DNA of 64,000 nt from Clostridiales bacterium (GTDB taxonomy: Bacteria > Bacillota > Clostridia > Peptostreptococcales > Anaerovoracaceae), in contig CP042469.1 of assembly GCA_015243575.1 (NCBI GenBank), positions 4,802,929-4,866,928 on the forward strand. Direction: 5' to 3'. Both the position numbers and the translations under genes were made by a program. Positions 1-9,800 of this stretch are shown piece by piece. The notes under the pieces were generated by a model. The model worked only from the letters and a program-made list of their open reading frames with translations, had not been told where the DNA came from and did no database searches. Positions within the stretch are counted from its first letter, which is position 1. Each line of letters opens with the position of its first letter.

Positions 1-177
1 GGTGATAGCTCCTGTGGGACAGGCAGGAAGACAATTGCCCAGACCGTCACAGTAGTCATCTCTTATCAGCTCCGCTTTTCCGTCGATCATAGCGATTGCT
101 CCTTCGTGGCATGCACTGACACAAAGTCCGCAGCCGTTACATTTTTCTTTTTCAATATTTATAATAGTTCTGATCAT
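1..177 (-). CDS. 4Fe-4S ferredoxin-like protein (partial)
   Basis: The reading frame runs off the left edge; 59 residues are visible. Cys13, 16, 19 and 23 form a classical C-x2-C-x2-C-x3-C cluster. Cys43, 49 and 53 form a second, wider-spaced set ending in a CPTGAI motif, so a two-cluster electron carrier is likely. The start is the ATG at 175-177, preceded by GGAGG at about 186-190. Small ferredoxins of this type often sit beside hybrid-cluster protein (hcp) genes and Crp/Fnr regulators in Clostridia. The divergent Crp/Fnr gene fits that, but any hcp gene would lie outside the window. Confidence 0.85.
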   Translation of the reverse strand, partial: MIRTIINIEKEKCNGCGLCVSACHEGAIAMIDGKAELIRDDYCDGLGNCLPACPTGAIT

Positions 178-302
178 CTTTCATTCCTCCATTATTTCAC
201 GATCTGCGTATCATTTCGCTGCAGATTTCTTTGAATCCGTCACTGCAATGCAGATGCTTTCCAATCTATCGTTTCATGTTTTCTTTGCTTTTATGGTTTA
301 AG

Positions 303-342
303 TATAGTAGAATCATACTATAAGTATCGTTGCATTTGCAAC
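303..342. promoter_or_regulatory. Two inverted repeats upstream of the Crp/Fnr gene
   Basis: A 7-6-7 inverted repeat (TATAGTA, 303-309, and TACTATA, 316-322) is followed by a perfect 6-2-6 palindrome (GTTGCA-TT-TGCAAC, 329-342). Both lie between the divergent ferredoxin and regulator genes, directly before the regulator's ribosome binding site. They are candidate operators for this or another regulator; this is inferred from position and symmetry only. Confidence 0.45.
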
Positions 343-357
343 AGAGAGGTGATTTTT

Positions 358-1023
358 TTGAAACATAATATAAAAATTTTGATGAATTCCTCTTTATTTC
401 AGGGGGTTTCCGAACAGGATCTTGAGGCAATGCTCAGCTGTCTCGGCGCCAACGAGCGCAAATACAAGAAGAACGATATTATCCTTCTTGCAGGAACCAG
501 AGTAACTTCTGTCGGTATCGTTGCAGAAGGAAACGCGCAGATTACCCGTGAAGACGCAGAGGGAAACAGAGCAATCCTGTCAGAGCTTATGAAAGCAGAT
601 CTCTTTGCGGAAGCCTATGTGGCAGCGGGTTCGGCGGAAATTCCGGTAACGGTCATCGCAACCTCAGACTGCCGTATTATTTGGATTCCATTTCATAAAA
701 TCGTCGGAGCCTGCAGCACGGCCTGCGGTTTTCACCGCACCCTCATTGAGAACATGATGCGGGTCATTGCGGTAAAAAATATAATGATGAATGAAAAGAT
801 GCGGGTTCTCGCCTGCAAAACAACAAAGGAAAAGCTGATGACCTATCTTTCCGATTATTCGGAGCGAACAGGGAAGAATAAATTTAAAATTCCTTTCTCC
901 AGAAATGAGCTGGCGGACTATCTCAGCGTAGACCGCAGCGCCATGTCCCGTGAACTGAGCAGACTCAGGGACGAGGGGTATTTGGAATACCATAAAAACG
1001 AATTTATTTTAACGAACCGCTGA
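358..1023 (+). CDS. Crp/Fnr family transcriptional regulator
   Basis: An N-terminal cyclic-nucleotide-binding-like beta barrel (about residues 15-125) is followed by a dimerisation helix and a C-terminal winged helix (about 165-215) with the recognition pattern SRNELADYLSVDRSAMSREL. The family senses redox, NO or small ligands and activates target promoters. The TTG at 358 is preferred over the in-frame GTG at 349, because the GAGAGGTGA sequence at 344-351 then has normal spacing. There is no Fnr-type N-terminal Cys cluster, so an iron-sulfur oxygen sensor is unlikely. Divergence from a ferredoxin gene suggests control of a nitrosative or redox stress operon (inference). Confidence 0.88.
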   Translation: MKHNIKILMNSSLFQGVSEQDLEAMLSCLGANERKYKKNDIILLAGTRVTSVGIVAEGNAQITREDAEGNRAILSELMKADLFAEAYVAAGSAEIPVTVIATSDCRIIWIPFHKIVGACSTACGFHRTLIENMMRVIAVKNIMMNEKMRVLACKTTKEKLMTYLSDYSERTGKNKFKIPFSRNELADYLSVDRSAMSRELSRLRDEGYLEYHKNEFILTNR

Positions 1024-1026
1024 TTC

Positions 1027-1054
1027 ATTCTGTGCGCCCATCTGCGCACAGAAT
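1027..1054 (+). terminator. Hairpin after the Crp/Fnr gene
   Basis: A perfect 11-bp stem (ATTCTGTGCGC and its complement) encloses a 6-nt loop and starts three bases after the stop codon. It has no clear T-run, so it may be a weak terminator or an mRNA-stabilising hairpin. Confidence 0.5.
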
Positions 1055-1093
1055 ATTAAATCAGGGATTCCGAAAGAAAGAGAGCTAGAGAAA

Positions 1094-2605
1094 ATGATTG
1101 AACAGGGAAAAGAATATGAAATAACAATAGAAGATATGAGTCACGAAGGGCAGGGCATCGGCAGAATCGAAGGACTTGCCGTATTTGTAGACGGAGCCGT
1201 GGTTGGGGATGTGGTGAAAGCCGAGCTGACCAAGCTGAAGAAGAGCTATGCCTTCGGAAGACTTACGGAAATTCTTACACCTTCGGAATACCGGGTGTCG
1301 GCTGCTTGTGAGTATTTTGGCAGCTGCGGTGGCTGTTCCCTTCAGTCCATGAGCTATGAGGGGCAGCTGAAGCTGAAACAGAAGCTGGTTAAGGACAAGC
1401 TGACCCGAATCGGAGGGCTGGAAAATCCATTGGTTCGTGATACCATCGGAATGGACGTCCCAGAAAACTATCGGAACAAGGCCCAGTTTCCCGTAGGCAT
1501 GCGCCAGCGCGGAACGCAATTGGGAAACATCTCAGGAAAACAGACAGGAAAGTATACAGAAAAACATGCGGGAAAACACGTAGGGAAAAACCTTGCAAAA
1601 GGCATGACTGGGGAAGCTGCGGTAGGGTTCTACCAGGCAAAGAGTCATCAGATCATCAATTGTGAAACCTGCATGATTCAATCGGCTCCTGCGGAAAAGA
1701 TCGCGCAGGCACTGCGGGAATATATGAAATCCGATCATATTCCTGCTTATGACGAGAAAACCGGAAAAGGACTGATACGACACCTCATTGTAAAGACCGC
1801 CTTTGGAACCGGCGAGGTCATGGCGATTTTGGTGATCAACGGAAAAGGTATGCCCAACGGGGAGAAGCTGGTTCTCATGATGGATGATGCAATCAATGAG
1901 CTTCCACCGGACCCGCAGACCGGGATTGAGTACTCTCTGGAAAGCGTGGTTCTGAACATTAATAAAAAGAATACCTCAGAAATCATGGGGTCAGAATGTG
2001 TGACCCTTGCAGGTAAGCCGAACATCCTTGAAGAGGCCGGAGGCCTGAGTTTTGAAATTTCACCTATGTCCTTTTATCAGATCAACCCGGTACAGATGGT
2101 AAAGCTCTATGACAAAGCCCTTGAATATGCTGCGCTGACGGGAGCAGAGACGGTGCTGGATCTCTACTGCGGTGTGGGTACCATCGGACTGTACTGTGCA
2201 TCCAAAGCCAAAAAGGTCATCGGAATCGAGTCGGTGAAAGCGGCTGTACTGGACGCAAATCGAAATGCTGTCATCAACGGCATCGTCAACGCGGAATATA
2301 TCTGCGGCAAAGCAGAAGAGGAACTGCCGAGGCTTTTGAAGGAAGGCGTTCAAGCGGACGTAGTCATCCTTGACCCGCCCCGAGCAGGCTGTGATCCAGC
2401 TCTTTTGGATGCTGTGGCACAGGTCTGTCCGAAGCGCATCGTCTATGTGTCCTGCGATCCGGCGACTTTGGCCAGGGATGTAAAGATCCTTGGGGAACTG
2501 GGGTATGGGTTTGTTGAAGCCCAGCCAGTGGATATGTTTCCGCATACGGGGCATGTTGAGACGGTAATAAAGATGCGGAAATGTGGTTTGGGGGAAGAAA
2601 GGTAG
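1094..2605 (+). CDS. rlmD: 23S rRNA (uracil-5-)-methyltransferase, RlmD/RlmCD type
   Basis: A TRAM RNA-binding domain (residues 1-60) is followed by a C-x5-C-x2-C iron-sulfur motif near residues 73-82 and a later Cys (INCETC), then a Rossmann SAM-methyltransferase domain. That domain carries LDLYCGVGTIGLYCA, DPPRAGC and the catalytic-Cys motif YVSCDPATLARD. The family methylates C5 of uracils in 23S rRNA. Length (503) is above the usual 450-460 because of an extra Gly/Lys-rich stretch at about residues 138-176, inserted between the conserved PVG and the VGFYQ motif. The ATG at 1094 is the first start in frame; its Shine-Dalgarno is only a weak GAAAGAGAG. Confidence 0.93.
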   Translation: MIEQGKEYEITIEDMSHEGQGIGRIEGLAVFVDGAVVGDVVKAELTKLKKSYAFGRLTEILTPSEYRVSAACEYFGSCGGCSLQSMSYEGQLKLKQKLVKDKLTRIGGLENPLVRDTIGMDVPENYRNKAQFPVGMRQRGTQLGNISGKQTGKYTEKHAGKHVGKNLAKGMTGEAAVGFYQAKSHQIINCETCMIQSAPAEKIAQALREYMKSDHIPAYDEKTGKGLIRHLIVKTAFGTGEVMAILVINGKGMPNGEKLVLMMDDAINELPPDPQTGIEYSLESVVLNINKKNTSEIMGSECVTLAGKPNILEEAGGLSFEISPMSFYQINPVQMVKLYDKALEYAALTGAETVLDLYCGVGTIGLYCASKAKKVIGIESVKAAVLDANRNAVINGIVNAEYICGKAEEELPRLLKEGVQADVVILDPPRAGCDPALLDAVAQVCPKRIVYVSCDPATLARDVKILGELGYGFVEAQPVDMFPHTGHVETVIKMRKCGLGEER

Positions 2606-2616
2606 CGTTTTGCCAC

Positions 2617-2690
2617 AAGATGTTGTGGTTTTGAGGCAAAAAAAGAGCGAAAATCGAGCAAAAAAATGACCGTTTTTTATCCCGGAAAAA
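2617..2690 (+). repeat. Dispersed noncoding repeat, copy 1 (fragment)
   Basis: The stretch carries CCAC-N8-GTGGTTTTG, then GGC, an A-rich GAG motif, AAAATCG, a CAAAAAA run and a T6 run. The same order of blocks occurs at 15218-15285 and 32965-33045. It lies just after the methyltransferase stop codon. The family may be a decayed mobile element or a structured RNA. Confidence 0.55.
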
Positions 2691-2740
2691 GGGCAAACCT
2701 GTAGATGCCAAAGAGAATTTCCGGGAAATGACTTAAAATA

Positions 2741-2790
2741 AGAGGTTTAATTCAGGCTGATAATATGATGCTGGAACTAAGCCTCTTTTT
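2741..2790 (+). terminator. Rho-independent terminator
   Basis: AGAGGTTTA (2741-2749) pairs with TAAGCCTCT (2778-2786, one G-U pair) across a long loop, followed by a T-run. It would end transcription from the methyltransferase gene. Confidence 0.5.
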
Positions 2791-2857
2791 AGTATATTAA
2801 TGGAAATATTTTGTCAGAACGTATATAATATAAGAAAAAGATGTAAGGGGTGAAGTT

Positions 2858-3109
2858 ATGAACTCTGAAATTGTAATCTACCAGACCGAAGATGGTTTAA
2901 CAAAAGTAGAAACTAACTTCGATAACGATACCGTCTGGCTCTCAATAGACCAAATGGCAAACTTATTTCAGCGTGTTAAGTCCACCATTTCTCGTCATAT
3001 AAGAAATATCTTTGATGAAGGTGAGCTGATAAGAAATTCAGTTGTTGCAAAATATGCAACAACTGCGGCGGATGAAAAAACAAGTCCACTAAGCAAGGTG
3101 TTTATATGA
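2858..3109 (+). pseudogene. RhuM-family protein, N-terminal fragment
   Basis: The 83-residue product begins like RhuM/virulence-RhuM family proteins: IYQTEDG, then VWLSIDQMANLFQR, then ISRHIRNIFDEGEL and VVAKYATTAADEK. These proteins usually have about 330 residues. Homology stops near residue 75 and the last residues are unrelated. The C-terminal half lies, decayed, at 5127-5618, so the gene has been interrupted. The start ATG has a good AAGGGGTG Shine-Dalgarno. RhuM genes are common in genomic islands and sometimes near restriction-modification systems; their biochemical role is not established. Confidence 0.75.
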
Positions 3110-4452
3110 AATCGTTTCGAAATTCAACAACAATTAAATATAGTTTGGAAATTGACGGAAAAACAAAAAAAGGAAAGATAAGGGCTTACATCCCACCGAT
3201 GAACGAATTATCGAATTTTACGCGTGTGATTTTTTCTCAAACAGAACTTGAAGAATTGCTTTATTTGTTAAAGATGATAAAATTTTCAACTATGTTTCCA
3301 ATTGAGAAAAATGAGTATGTCGACTATCAAGAAATGATGAGATGTGGTTTAATATCGAATAACAACCATACTTCTCCCCTAGATAATAGTGATGTGAAGA
3401 CGCTATTTTATAATGCGGTTAAAAATAGTTTTTTAAAGGTAAATATGTCTGAACAAGGTTATTATTCATTTCGCGATATGGTTTTGGAAGAATTTGATGA
3501 ATTCGATAATGAACTAGACGATATGTTTAAGAGAGAATATCGGAAAAGAGTCAGAAAACTGAGTTTGGACAAAAGACTCCGAATCCTTTTTACTCGAAAA
3601 AAGCTTGATAAATTGAAAGAAGAATTCAGAAAAGAAACATGGTTGATGCTTATTTCTTCCGCAAATTCCAATAGTAATGAAATTGCAGAAAAAGATTTTC
3701 CACAGAGGGCGGTAGCGTTATTAGAGAGTTTTGACCAAAAAAAATATGAAGAACTAATTCATGAAGTCACTAACGAACTAAATTTACAGTCCCCCAAGGT
3801 GTATAAAGAAGTCATTGAGTTTTTAAACGACGTTGATATTCAAAAAAACAGCGAAAATATCTTGGGATGGATAATTGATAATACTTGCTCCACTGAAACG
3901 GCATTTGAAAACATGAAAAGGGAGGCCGATTACATTACAAAGGAACTATTCTATAAATTCAGTATACATTTTTATCAAACGCACAGGAAAGCGATGAGTA
4001 GAGAAGAAAAAAGATTATTTCAGCTATGCTATTTTAGAAGAGAAGCTTTTCAATATCGTATTCCTGCATTGGATGATTTCATGCGCAGCTTTTGGAGTGG
4101 AAATATGCAACTTATTTTTTCTGGATTAATTATGAAAGACACCAATCCAGACTATGATAAAGATAATAAGATTTTAGAAGAAAAGTGGAAAGAGTTTTTA
4201 ACTCTCTATCCACATGCTTTAAGCAATCAAAATCTGTTTAATCACCTCAAAGATGCAAAGAAAATAAAAGAAATGATAAACAGAAATTATTATGGCAAGG
4301 ATCTGCAAATTCTTCATGCCTTTGTTGACGGGCATGAGATTGATACAATTATAGCCAAATTTGGATGTTCTAAAAAGTATTGTGTTGAGCTTATTGAAAG
4401 GTACAAAGAAGATGCAAAGGTTCAAAATGAAGCTCCTGCTATTATTGAATAA
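3106..4452 (+). CDS. Hypothetical protein, 448 residues
   Basis: Not recognised. The product is a soluble, charged, mostly helical-looking protein with no signal peptide or membrane segment. A basic patch lies near residues 140-170. The C-terminal stretch around residues 405-435 (HEIDTIIAKFGCSKKYCVEL) resembles a helix-turn-helix. The gene overlaps the end of the RhuM fragment by four bases and the start of the downstream membrane-protein gene, so the two are probably cotranscribed. Composition is AT-rich like the rest of the 3-11 kb island. The pair sits between the two halves of the broken RhuM gene, which suggests arrival by insertion or replacement. Confidence 0.7.
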   Translation: MKSFRNSTTIKYSLEIDGKTKKGKIRAYIPPMNELSNFTRVIFSQTELEELLYLLKMIKFSTMFPIEKNEYVDYQEMMRCGLISNNNHTSPLDNSDVKTLFYNAVKNSFLKVNMSEQGYYSFRDMVLEEFDEFDNELDDMFKREYRKRVRKLSLDKRLRILFTRKKLDKLKEEFRKETWLMLISSANSNSNEIAEKDFPQRAVALLESFDQKKYEELIHEVTNELNLQSPKVYKEVIEFLNDVDIQKNSENILGWIIDNTCSTETAFENMKREADYITKELFYKFSIHFYQTHRKAMSREEKRLFQLCYFRREAFQYRIPALDDFMRSFWSGNMQLIFSGLIMKDTNPDYDKDNKILEEKWKEFLTLYPHALSNQNLFNHLKDAKKIKEMINRNYYGKDLQILHAFVDGHEIDTIIAKFGCSKKYCVELIERYKEDAKVQNEAPAIIE

Positions 4453-5053
4453 AGGCAAAACCCCTATCACTTTTGCCACAATTGTACTGTTATTTTTTTA
4501 TGTGATGTCTTTGGTTTTTTGGATCGATAAGTTTGACTGGGAAACGGCCTCCTATATAACAGTCTTCTATGGTGTAATAGGTGTTTTCTTTTCGCTCTGG
4601 CAGGCAAATGCACAGAAGGCTGCGCAGAAAAAAGATATTGTTATATTGGAGCTTTCGCTTAGTGAAGAAATAGCGAATAACAGTATGCTTCAATATAGCA
4701 TAGATGAAATTGATGGTAATTCTCCTGAAACACTGCATCAATTGCGGGAATGCATGCATCTTATAAATAAGATCTCACTTTTTACAAGGAAAGAATTAAT
4801 AAATTTTGAAGAACTATATTTAATTTGTGGAAATGACTTAAAAGGAGTTGTATTAAGATGCATAAAAGTTATTGCAGATTTTGATTATGAAATTGAATTT
4901 ATATCAAAAGATTACATATTAAGATACAGAGATGGCTTGATTGATCTATATAATAGAATAAGTAAAATTGATGATGACATTCTTTTGGTGCAAGACAAAG
5001 TAGACCATTTACTTAAATTAAACCCGAACCGGCTCACTGTTAAGTCGATCTAA
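4427..5053 (+). CDS. Two-TM membrane protein of unknown function
   Basis: From the ATG at 4427 the product has 208 residues: a short basic N-terminus, two transmembrane helices (about residues 15-33 and 43-59) and a helical cytosolic domain of about 145 residues. The frame is open upstream and starts at 4412 or 4361 are possible. 4427 is chosen because AAAGG lies six bases before it and the first helix then starts near the N-terminus. It overlaps the upstream gene by 26 bases, suggesting translational coupling. A soluble protein paired with a small two-TM protein is common in anti-phage systems with membrane effectors, but no domain here proves that role. Confidence 0.65.
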   Translation: MKLLLLLNKGKTPITFATIVLLFFYVMSLVFWIDKFDWETASYITVFYGVIGVFFSLWQANAQKAAQKKDIVILELSLSEEIANNSMLQYSIDEIDGNSPETLHQLRECMHLINKISLFTRKELINFEELYLICGNDLKGVVLRCIKVIADFDYEIEFISKDYILRYRDGLIDLYNRISKIDDDILLVQDKVDHLLKLNPNRLTVKSI

Positions 5054-5126
5054 AATTTATTACCTTGTAGGATTAAATCTGATATCAATTAAGCGTTTTG
5101 ATCTAGCTATCTTAGTAAAACGGAAG

Positions 5127-5618
5127 CGTCTACATTATTTTTTAAAGCAGTGCAGAATAAAATGCATTGGGCAGCTCATGGAAAGACTGAAGCAGAAAAG
5201 ATTTATATTCGGCAGATGCGGACAAGCCTTATATGGGGATGCTAAGCTTTAAAGGAGAAATTCCAACACAAGGGGACGCCCTGGTTGCTAAAAACTATTG
5301 TACTGAAGAAGAATTATCTGCTTTAAACAGTGTGGTTTCTGCTATTTAAAATTTACCGATTTGCAGGCCCGAAGAAGAATCCCTATGTGTATGGCGGATT
5401 GGATTGAAACGCTGGATGGATTTTTGAAATTGTCCAAGCATGAAATCCTGACCCATGCCGGAACAATCAGTGCTAAGACCGCTGAACTTAAGGCAAAGGA
5501 TGAATAGAAGAAATATAAAGCTCTGCATTTGGCGGATGTTTCCAAAGCCGAAAAAGATTATATAAAGGCTTTGGAAGATATGGAAATGAAATTGCTGGGC
5601 GTGGGGAAAGTAAAATAA
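5127..5618 (+). pseudogene. RhuM-family protein, decayed C-terminal half
   Basis: Translating across frames gives conserved RhuM C-terminal blocks in order: FFKAVQNKMHWAAHGKT, then ADKPYMGMLSFKGEIPTQGD with VAKNYCTEEELSALN, then RRRIPMCMADWIETLDGF with LTHAGTISAKTAELKAK, then KYKALHLADVSKAEKDYIKA. At least two frameshifts (near 5216 and 5350) and an in-frame TAG at about 5505 break it. The central part of the family, roughly residues 80-190, is missing between this piece and 2858-3109. Confidence 0.72.
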
Positions 5619-5686
5619 GATCGCATTAATGTGATTTTTGAAAAAGCAATTAAAAGGTATATACCATAAGAAATGGGGGCGATTTA

Positions 5687-6757
5687 ATGCTAAATTGGCA
5701 ATCGATAAATGAATTAGTGGACGGAGAGTATCTAGATAATGAATTAGGCATAATTCCACGTCACAACTATATCGTAGGGCTAAAAAACTATGTACTTGCG
5801 ACATTAGAACAATTAATCGGAAATTTGAGTAGATCAAATATCAATGATGATATGATAAAGTTTTTGTGTGCGTCATTATATTCCGTTGCTCAAAAAGGTA
5901 ATGAGCGTTATTTTGAAGTTTTAAGAGAGGTTCATGAAGTTACTGGTATAGAAGGAAATGTAGAAGATATAATCACAAAAGTTCAGGAGAATTATCAAAA
6001 TAATACACTTACAGATCCTGAATCTATTGTTTTATCAGAAATAGCTTCAATGAATTATTATGAGTATTTAATGAAAAGTGATTATCAACGATGCGATTAT
6101 GGTGCTATGCTTACTTTGTCCAGATTGGCATACCAAATTATACTGCAGGGCCTTGACAGATATATTGATTGCATTGAAATGTTTGTAGATACAGATGGAC
6201 TATTGGCATCCTGGCAGTATGATTTTGCTGAAAAGAAAAATGAAAACATTTGGATTGAGTGGATACCACTTGATAAAGTTGATTTTTACTATTCAATTTA
6301 TCATACTAACTGCGGTGGGTTATCCGAGAATTCTATGTGGGACTTGGCTTCCGCAGATTCAGTAGCTGAGCAATTTGAGAAGGATGATGGCAGAAAAACG
6401 GTTTCTTATAATATGCCTTTTAAACAATACTGCGGAGTAATTGAGCAAGAAATAAATGAGATTATACAACTCTCTGATATAAAAAATAAGCCAACAGAAC
6501 ATCTGATGTGGTATGACATGAAGAAATTTGTTATAGAAAACAAAGTGAAATTTGTTGAAGCCACATTTTCGTTTAACAAAATGCTTCAAGATCTATATTG
6601 GCCTCGAAATTTATCATCGCATGGAGAAAAAATTACAAAAGGGCAATATGAAAAGTTAAACTATTATAAAGATAGGCAGCTTTTCGAATTAATATCATGG
6701 ACAAAATTAGAGCTTTTGGGTATAAAATTCGAACCAGTCTTGCCAGATAATCAATAG
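5687..6757 (+). CDS. Hypothetical protein with a HEPN-like R-x4-H motif
   Basis: A 356-residue soluble protein that I do not recognise by overall family. The C-terminal region contains R307-N-L-S-S-H312 in a helical context (YWPRNLSSHGEKITKG), the R-x4-6-H arrangement typical of HEPN-fold RNases, a superfamily common in toxins and anti-phage systems. The start has GGGGG seven bases upstream. It lies 54 bp before the large helicase gene on the same strand, so the two probably form an operon. If HEPN is right, it would be the RNA-cutting effector and the helicase the sensor; this is inference from one motif and the neighbourhood. Confidence 0.6.
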   Translation: MLNWQSINELVDGEYLDNELGIIPRHNYIVGLKNYVLATLEQLIGNLSRSNINDDMIKFLCASLYSVAQKGNERYFEVLREVHEVTGIEGNVEDIITKVQENYQNNTLTDPESIVLSEIASMNYYEYLMKSDYQRCDYGAMLTLSRLAYQIILQGLDRYIDCIEMFVDTDGLLASWQYDFAEKKNENIWIEWIPLDKVDFYYSIYHTNCGGLSENSMWDLASADSVAEQFEKDDGRKTVSYNMPFKQYCGVIEQEINEIIQLSDIKNKPTEHLMWYDMKKFVIENKVKFVEATFSFNKMLQDLYWPRNLSSHGEKITKGQYEKLNYYKDRQLFELISWTKLELLGIKFEPVLPDNQ

Positions 6758-6811
6758 AATAACAAAATAAAATCACACAAACATATTATTTAGAAAGTAG
6801 GCAAAATAACT

Positions 6812-9800
6812 TTGGCAAAGCAAAAGATTTCAGAGCGGGAGAATAAAACAAAAATAGCTTATAATATAGTTGAATTTTGGCATACCATCGAGTTTTTAAA
6901 CCAAGAATCTTTTCCTCAAGATACAAAAGAGAATAGAAGGAAAGTTGAATTAGCAATAAAAGAGCAACAAGGGGGAATAACAAAAGAAGAATGCAAGTTT
7001 TCTAAGATTGCATTGTTCTATAATCTGCCTTTATCCCTTGAAGTATCTGAACTTGTAAGGAACGACGATATTTTTTATGTGAAATATCCCAAATGCAGTA
7101 GTTCGCTACACTTGTGTATTGGAAAAATAAAGAGAGAGGTTCTGATTAGAAAGTTATATGAATCTTTAAAAATAAAAGATGACAGACCGGAAGATCAAAA
7201 TGGTAAGATATGCCTTATTGGGTTAAAGGTTGACAAGGAGGGCTTTTATATTGAAAAAAGTCTTAGGATATCACCATTGGTATGGGGAATATACAATTGC
7301 ATTATATCAGGAGGAAAGATAGATGGAATTGTAACAAGCAGAAATTATGAGAATGATATTAAAGAGTTTGAAGAGACGATAAGTAAAATAGAACCTTTAC
7401 GGAGCACTCAAATTGAGGATTTATATAATTCTGTTGTAAATAAATATATGAATTCAATAGATGAAGATCTCATAGGAAGTGAATTAGAAGGCAGCTTTAT
7501 TTATACAAGATATGACAGTGAGAAGACCTTTGAGAGAGAAGATGAAAAAGAGGAAGACATTAGTGAGCTTGTAAAAGGGTTTTACGTTGATGATTTGGAG
7601 ATGGTAAAGCAAGTTCTTGAAAATAGCAAAGGGAATAGCAGTTCATTTTCACATATAGTGGACTATATAATAGGCGCTTACGAAGAAGACCAGGATCAAG
7701 GACCTATTTATAGGCCGAATCGTATTGATATCCGCAATAGTAAATTGCATATAGCGGAGTGGCTGTTTGCAGACAAATCACCTTCTGGGAAATGGCCATC
7801 AAAATTTAATCCGGCATTAATGCAGCAGGTTGCAATAAACATGGGGATTAGCGACACAAATCAAATTGGAAAAATATTTTCTGTGAATGGCCCTCCGGGC
7901 ACTGGAAAAACAACACTGTTGAAAGAAATTATCGCATCTAATATTGTAGAACGTGCAAAAATTATGTGTGAATATGAAAACTCCGATGATGCATTTGAAT
8001 CTCGTCTTTTTGAAAACGGGAATTACATAAATAATGGATACGACCAATATTGCAATAAGTACTATGCTTTTAAAGATGAAAAGCTATCTGATTTTAGTAT
8101 GCTGGTAGCTTCGTGCAATAATGCTGCTGTAGAAAATATAACAAAAGAACTTCCGGATGGTGGAGAACTTATTTCTAATCTCCGGCCAGATACGAATGAT
8201 AAAGAACAAGTTGCCGAAGGGTTGGAACAAATTATTAATCTATTTGATGTATCTAAAACTAGCAGTATAGAATCATACAAAGTATTTATTGTTGATGAAA
8301 ACGGAAAAAAACAACCCCAATTTATAGAAAAGAGAGACATTTACTTTTCTTGGCTTGCACATAAATTGGTATCTCAAAGTCCTGAGACAGACGATTCTTT
8401 AGATATTAGTGAATGGGGACTGATATCCGCACCTATGGGCAAGTCGTCTAATGTAGGTAAATATTGTTTCAATGTATTGAATGAAATTATTGAGAGCTTT
8501 TACTGTACTAATGAAATGGTAACAAAACGTCATGAAAGCTATTTAAATGCCAAGAAAGAATTTTGTATACAATTTTCAAAAGTTGAAATGCATAAAAAAG
8601 AACTTGCGAGAATCAGTCGATTATCAGAAGAATATAAAATAAAAGAAAATAGTAATAAAAATAAAATTCTGATATCAGAAAAGAATATCAATCAGTTAAC
8701 AGCTCTTGGGAAGATGTGTTTGGAAGAAATCCAAAAACTTAAAGGGGAAAACGCAGAAATAGTTAAAAATATCTCGATTGCTAAAAATAAAGGAGATAAA
8801 TTACTTGAAGAACTAAAAATACATGATTGTAATTTGCAAGAATTCGAAAATAAGATCGAAAGTATTAAAAGCAACTTAATAAAGAAAGAAGATTCCAGAA
8901 AGTGGTATGAGATTCTATTTGGGAAATGGATGCAGACAGAAAAACTGCGCCAAATTTTAGAATTAAAAGAAGAAGTGAAAGCGAATAATGAATTGCTGGA
9001 GTTGGAAAAGAAGTTAAAGCTAGATAGTATTGATAGACATATTGAAGTCATAAAAGTAAAAGAAAAACATGAAAACTGTCTGTCAGAGAATTACCATAGT
9101 ATTGACAAATTAAAAGAGAATTCCAGTACTTTAATTGATAATATTGCTACGGAAAATAAATCGATAGAAGATGTTCAAACAGATATTTTAAGGGATAAAA
9201 CGGAATTGCATAATGTCTTAAGTAAGCATGGTAAAAATGCGAAGGTTATAGATGGCAAGTTTTGGGATGACTTTGAAAATAAGGATGAAAAAATTAGTAC
9301 AAATATACAGACTTCAAATCCATGGATTACCCAAGAATATAATCGAGAGAGGGAGATGCTGTTTTACCTTGCGCTTCAATTACATAAGGAATTTATTTTA
9401 TCCTCCAATGCTTGTAGAGATAACTTCAAAAATCTTGCAATGATGTGGAAGTACCGAGAGAATAGTAAAAAAGAATTATGCACGTATAGTCAAAATGATA
9501 AAGACAAATCATATAGCCACCTAATCAATACATTATTCTTACTTACACCGGTGATATCTACAACCTTTGCTTCAGTAGGTCGCTTTTTAGGAAATATAAA
9601 AGAGCAAGGACGCCTGGGGCTGTTAATTGTTGATGAGGCTGGACAGGCTTCACCACAGGTCGCAGTAGGCGCATTATGGAGATGTAAAAGAGCAATTATT
9701 GTTGGAGATCCTAAACAAGTAGAACCAGTTGTAACAGATGATGCAGATCTGATTAAGAATGCATTTACAGACGAGATTATTAGACCTTATATAGACAAAA

